Below, in pieces: positions 58,376 through 64,000 of a stretch of DNA of 64,000 bases. The DNA lies in the NCBI GenBank assembly GCA_900660155.1, contig CABFPE010000350.1:243868-307867 (forward strand). Reading direction: 5' to 3'. This stretch comes from Hofstenia miamia. Taxonomy: Eukaryota; Xenacoelomorpha; Acoela; Hofsteniidae. The position numbers and the translations under genes were made by a program. The notes under the pieces were generated by a model, which saw nothing but the letters and a program-made list of their open reading frames with translations, did not search any database and was not told where the DNA came from. Position 1 is the stretch's first letter, and each line of letters opens with the position of its first letter.

Positions 58376-61300
58376 TATTTCTGAAATTAAACAATTTCAT
58401 TACTTCAAGAAATGAGCAACCTCATTGTGTGCAGCATATTTAAAGGATTTTAAGTTTATTAGACGCTACATTTAATCAATTGAACGTTTCTGCATTAGCG
58501 ACCACAATTACATAAAATGATATTTCCTAAACATAGAGATGAGATTGTGCATTGCGCATAATAATAATAAATCTAACGATAGCATTAAAAGATGGGAATC
58601 GTAAATGAAATATAAATTATTCGAGTGACGGATTTTAATTGATTTTTATTTACACGTTAGGATTTGGTTCGGTGATCTCATTCAATTAACATCCCGCTAT
58701 TTATAGAACTAAAATCGTAGGCGATCAATTCTACTCATATAAATCGAATTTTCAATCCGAATGATTTTTAAATTAATTATTGAAATCCAAAAATCGAGTT
58801 TCTCTCAAATTATAGAATCTATTACAAACCCAAAAAGTTTTTCCATATTGCATATTTTCACTTGTAATTGAGAAAAATTCTGACATAATTGAGTTGGAAC
58901 TTTATAGCCTTCTCTAGTTCCAAACTTTTCCGATTATAGATTCTCTATATATAATGCTGATAAGAACATGGAGGCAGAATTTATTGACAGAGATGTTTCG
59001 AGAATTACTGAATAATTGTATTTATGATAACGTAGTCTATTCACATAACTATTAAATAGCACTTGCATTTAGTAAATGAATTTCAATCTAAATTACCTTC
59101 ATCATCTTTGCTCTTAAATGGCCAATCTGTTCTCAAACCGTTTCTACAATTCAAACTCGTTAAATTAATTGTTTTCTTTTTACCAGTGAGCTTTTGAATA
59201 CTCCTTAAGATATCACCAACTCTTGAAAGTTCTGTTTGAAGTTTTACTAATTAAAGTTTGCGATGAAAACATTAGAACTATCTAATTCTAAGTATTGTTT
59301 AGATGTGGAAGTAACCATAAATATTTAAAGAATGAAATATATTGATGGTGATAATAAAAACAGTTGAAAAAACATTATATCGTTTAGCGGTAATATCAAG
59401 GGAGGACGTGGAAACATGGATCATTTTTGGAAATCCGCATCTATTCCGCATTCACAACTACAAAATCTTACATAACCGCATTACAATTAATAAATTCTAA
59501 CTATAGGACTTTGATGTTGGTTAATCTGGTGCAAATGCTTATAATAATTTAAAAATACAGAAAATTATGTAAATAATTTTGTTTGCATGATAACTTTTTG
59601 TATTCTAAAACTTTATAATTGATATATTAAATAGGCCTCTTTGTATTATATGAGGTAGAAATTTTGAAAACCACCCGCCTTTTTTAATATGTAAATTCTT
59701 ACATGATTTTATTACGAAGTGATTCTCTCAAATGTGCTACTGAAGATTCCAGAAGGAAGTGCTTTCTTTGTAAGTTTTAGACTCCCGTCAAGGTCCCAAT
59801 CAATTCGATTTTGACTCCCATGTAAATTAAAGTCCAAAAAACACTGAATCGTTAATGAAAATTTTTTTACTATCAGTCCAAAACCGAATGATGATGAAAA
59901 GTGGTGAGAGGGGCATGATGAAGCCCAAGTGCAAAGCAACTCATGACCATCGCACAAATAACCTACCAAGCAGCGTTGGTACCAGGCCTTATTTTTATTG
60001 AAGCCCAAACTCGTCACTGGTGCGTTTCTTAGCTGTAATTTAGGCACAGCCCTCCCTCCCAGTTTTATGAAACTAATGCCAGGTTAATTTTCCTGGGGAA
60101 TGTTGGTAACCTTGATAATTGACTGTAAGTTGTTATACTAAATTCTCTAAGTAGTTTTGTGAATATGATAGTATTTTTCAGAGGGATTCTTCAAACCTGG
60201 GCAGAGTCGAAACGAGCCGACTTAAATTCTGCCTGAATTTAGCGCTCTTGTAATTCAAGCAGCAGTAAGCTTTGAAAATGTTCTGACTTTTAAGACAAAA
60301 TCACATTGAAATTCTATTTTCAGGAGCAGTATGCGATTGATTAGTCTACAGTGCTGCAGAAGTAATACACATTCTTAAAACGGAAAAAGTTTGCATAAAT
60401 CAATTCTCCATCGTTTTCGATGTAATTTCAAAGCCAGCAAAATCTTAACTCCAATTTTCACCACATTATTCAAAACCAAAGCCAATAGATGAAAAATGGA
60501 TTATATGCCTTATATTTTATTCTAATCTCTCAGGTAATCATTCAGGAATGTCACAATATGACAGACATTTTGAAAAGCAATCAATAGATAAACACGGTCT
60601 AATATTTTATTATAATTGTGTTCGCAAACCAAAATTTAAGAAACAAGATCAGTAATTATTGGTTTTGGATATATAGGATACTATTGCACAGTTGTGGGTT
60701 TTCAGTTAAGCCATCAATTCACATTCAAAATACAGAGTTCCTAGCGAGGTTAATCAACTCTGTTTGTTCAAAAATTAACTGAAAATTATGAAAAAATCGT
60801 TTGGAAATTGTTTAATTTTGAAACAGGATTTTTATTTAAGGCATCAGTCTTGCGTTTACCTTTTGTGAGTGAGAATAATGTTTTTAGATGAGTTTTCATG
60901 ACTTAATTGAAAAAAACTATGTAATGAGTGAAATTTTACTCTTTTAGATAAACCTAACTTCACTAATCTCTCTGCATATTAAATGAAAAATTCGTTACAG
61001 AAAGTGATTACACAACATTCTTTATTCAATGATTTAATTAGAAGTACAACAAAAGTCAAACTATTTTCTTCAACCTTCTCTAATATCATTGGCATACGAA
61101 ATTTCAAATGCATTTAGAAAAAAAATAGATAAATGGACAAAACTAATAAAACTTAGCCCAAAGTATCACAGGCACTTCTTACAATTGTGGTGGTTTCTAT
61201 AGATAATTTTAAACGCACATAACTTACGAACTAATGAAGGTGTACAAAATCTGAAAACACGACAAGACAGGATTTTTACTCCTTCATTTACATTCTAAAA

Positions 61301-64000
61301 CTATACCCCGTCGTGGATTAACTCTGACTTTGCGTATGACACGGCCTAATGGTTTGGTAGTTTTTTAAAAAATCAAAATAGTTAACTTTAGTTGTTATTG
61401 TCATATTATCTGAACACTGGGTATTAGTAGAATTTGAAAAAATTTACAAAAATCGGATTTTTAATTTCACCATAACATGGGAACACATATTTGCACATAG
61501 ATGTGTGCATACCCCAGTATTTATAAATTTCCCTTAATAGGCTTGGAAAAAATTATTTGAAAATGTGAATAACACGGTTTATATCTTTTGAGATATGTTG
61601 TGCTGCTTAGCGTTAATCTTCTACTATTTAAATAAAAAATAACATTCAAGTTTCTAAGAAATTGTTTGCATAATTTGCATGAAAAATTCTGTTATAGCTT
61701 AAAAAATTGTCAATGTGATTGAACTTAAGAAAATAATGGAAATGATTGTACTTGATTGAAATCAAGAGCTAAAAGAAAGTTGTGGTTCAGATTGTGACTA
61801 AAAGCATTATCCTGCAGTCAATGTACCTCCACACCACAGAAGCATATTTTCATATATTTGCTGGATTGAATTTTAAAATTTCTATTATCAATTATGAGAT
61901 CCAGCAGTTCAGCACAAGGTATTATTTATCCAAGCTCCAATAAAGTCCGGCATGCAACTGCTTTCTTAGTATCCTAATAGCCAGATGGAATTCTTTCCAA
62001 CCGACTAAAGCATTTCTATTAAATCAGTGTTCAGGTATTGCTTATTACGGTCAATTGTAAAGTGTAACACGCATAATAATTATGGAAAACGATTGGAAGT
62101 ATTTTGTAGAAATTCCTTGTATGCAATATTTCATTAACAGCAGGCTTCCTACGGAATGAACTCAAATAAGCTCAAGACATGAATTACATCTGCAATAAAA
62201 ACATAAGAACCACTAGGAAATGCAGCAAGCTTGATTGCACCCTTGCTTTAGAGGTTTTAAACTGTTAACATTATGTGTCAAAACTTCAAAGTATACTTTA
62301 GGCATCTCTTTATTCTGAAATCTACGTGTTAACTGCTAATCCCTGAAATCAATTTTGAAAATCAGTAATTAGAATTTTTCTTGAAAACAATTGTACCAAA
62401 TATCAAAAAAAATGTATTTGCTCACAAAAATTCTAATTGAATTTTTAATAATGTTTGAAATTTTCCATTCTTAAATGTCTCTAAATTGGATAACTTAAGC
62501 AAGAGAGATTCAATAAAATCTATTTATAAGTTTATAATAGTAGCATAAGTGTTTGTAATGAATTAGCTATCACACTCTCAATTAATGTAGCTTTTAACTG
62601 AAATACAAAATATTTTTAGCTATCTGTAATATTTATTTAAGATAAATGTTAAAAATCCAAATTTCATCTCAAAGGGTGCACGACAAACTTGGTATCAATA
62701 CCGAAGGCCTAAAATGTGTAGTATGTTTATTCATGAATTTTGCTGAATGATTTTAATATTTATTCGCAATATTCTCTGCAAAATTTGTTTGAAGTTTATA
62801 TTTAAAATCATGCACTTCCAATATATAATAATTTAGTTGCAATCTAAAATATCACGCTGAATTCTTTTAAAGTAGCTACTTAGAATCGTCTTTTATTTTT
62901 TATCTAAATTCTTCATATTGATCTTATTATAAATCAAAGACAAATGCATCACTCTATTTTAATAATATATTATTTTGACTTTTTTTAATTTTAAAAGAAA
63001 ATCTTAAGAATCTACATTGCATAATACATTTGCAATGTATAACAAATTCCAAACGTTTCCAATAATTAAAATCAATATTTATTTGAATTCAAAAGTAACG
63101 TAATTTTTAGAATTGTTGACGTCATCATACATAATGATAGCATCACATTTGCGAACATTCTAGTTTGATGATGCTGATGTGAAGAATATTTGTGTAAAGT
63201 TTCATTTTAATATCAAAGTCCAATCCAAACTTAGAGAGAGGGAAGGAAAAAACGAAAATTAGAGAGGGGTGACTATTAATTTGTTCCGTACTATAATTGC
63301 TAACCAAAAAAATATGCTAAATCACAGATATTTTGTTAATATGTATTATACTTAATTTCTTTGCTTTTGAATGGAATTATATTTAAATTATTAACCTTTT
63401 AAAATTCGTAGGAAAAAGCATCGAACTTAACTAAAAACTCAAAAAATCGAAAAGCTAACAACTTATATTTTGAAATTTAGCAAAAACTGGATGCAGTTAT
63501 AGTTACAGTACGGATACTTAATACAAATCACAAGAAAAATACCTTCATGTGATGAAATATCCTGAAAAACTTTAGGCATGTTTGAAAACACTTAATTTCT
63601 CAACCTGATAGTTTAGCATTAAAAATTTGCTTATATCCGTAAAAAACACAAACTTCTTTAAATAGTTAGTTTTTTACGAACAATGTAATGCATAGATACA
63701 AATTTGATTGCTTCATGTAATCCATTTAGCTTAAAACTGAAAAATAATAAATAGTTTTATTTAAACATTAAAATGCTATTTAATATTAAATAACATTAAA
63801 TCCTTTGAGTTTCCATTAACAAATTTAAAGTTCCACCCATTGCCAACGATAATGACACAAGGAAGCTTCTGTCTTGTAAGTTTAAAATACCAGCAATTAT
63901 TATATAATTTACTGTTAATTATAAAATTATAGCTAGACATATATAATGACTATTTCTTCAAAAAATTATTATTAGTGAACATATGCATTTATATATATAT
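58376..64000. other. AT-rich DNA, no gene recognised
   Basis: Right end of the window. A 111-codon minus frame at 59712-60047 has no recognised domain and mixed composition, so it is not called. The last bases enter another (TA)n. Confidence 0.5.

Noticed and set aside
59712-60047. 111-codon minus frame
   Set aside because: No recognisable domain, no splice-site support and mixed low-complexity composition; likely chance.

Overview
This is AT-rich (about 70% by eye) animal DNA: long introns, spliced coding exons, many (TA)n arrays and several families of eukaryotic transposable elements. There is no bacterial gene layout, no tRNA or rRNA and no CRISPR array that I can see. It looks like an invertebrate, perhaps an arthropod such as a copepod, but the species is an inference.

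The host gene is on the minus strand and has not been assembled into one ORF because its exons are short. Eight exons, read from right to left (52720-52529, 50318-50149, 44972-44748, 35284-35133, 5341-5315, 5097-4950, 4173-3991, 1867-1718), join in compatible phases with consensus splice sites. Together they give 415 continuous codons of an ionotropic glutamate receptor-like protein: nearly the whole extracellular amino-terminal (ATD/ANF-receptor) domain, then the linker and first strand of the ligand-binding domain. The signal-peptide exon (right of 52720) and the rest of the ligand-binding domain and channel (left of 1718) were not found in the window. One intron is 29.8 kb as assembled and one exon is only 27 bp.

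The introns are full of repeats. The 29.8 kb intron holds two nearly identical 7.3 kb segments (6668-13937 and 17980-25249), each edged by (TA)n and each carrying a solo-LTR-like block. Between them are a broken Ty3/gypsy-type retroelement (13959-17290) and a LINE scrap. Further right in the same intron are a MITE with CCGTTTACACGAG ends, a Tc1/mariner (DD34E) remnant split by a nested hAT-like element, and a mariner-type MITE. The Tc1/hAT locus is assembled as three overlapping pieces joined by single Ns at 30337 and 32124, so about 2.46 kb there is probably false duplication.

The next intron holds six perfect 258 bp tandem repeats (36061-37608), a CR1/L2-like LINE 3' half (38361-39420), a 1000 bp gap (40197-41196) and a Crypton-like zinc-finger plus tyrosine-recombinase element (about 41197-42432). 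Right of 52720 I found no host exon, only a piggyBac-type MITE, a weak LINE remnant and featureless AT-rich DNA.

No wholly new system is evident. The most valuable results are the receptor gene hidden in small exons, the set of duplications whose edges fall in TA arrays or single-N joins, and the nested transposons with intact target-site duplications.
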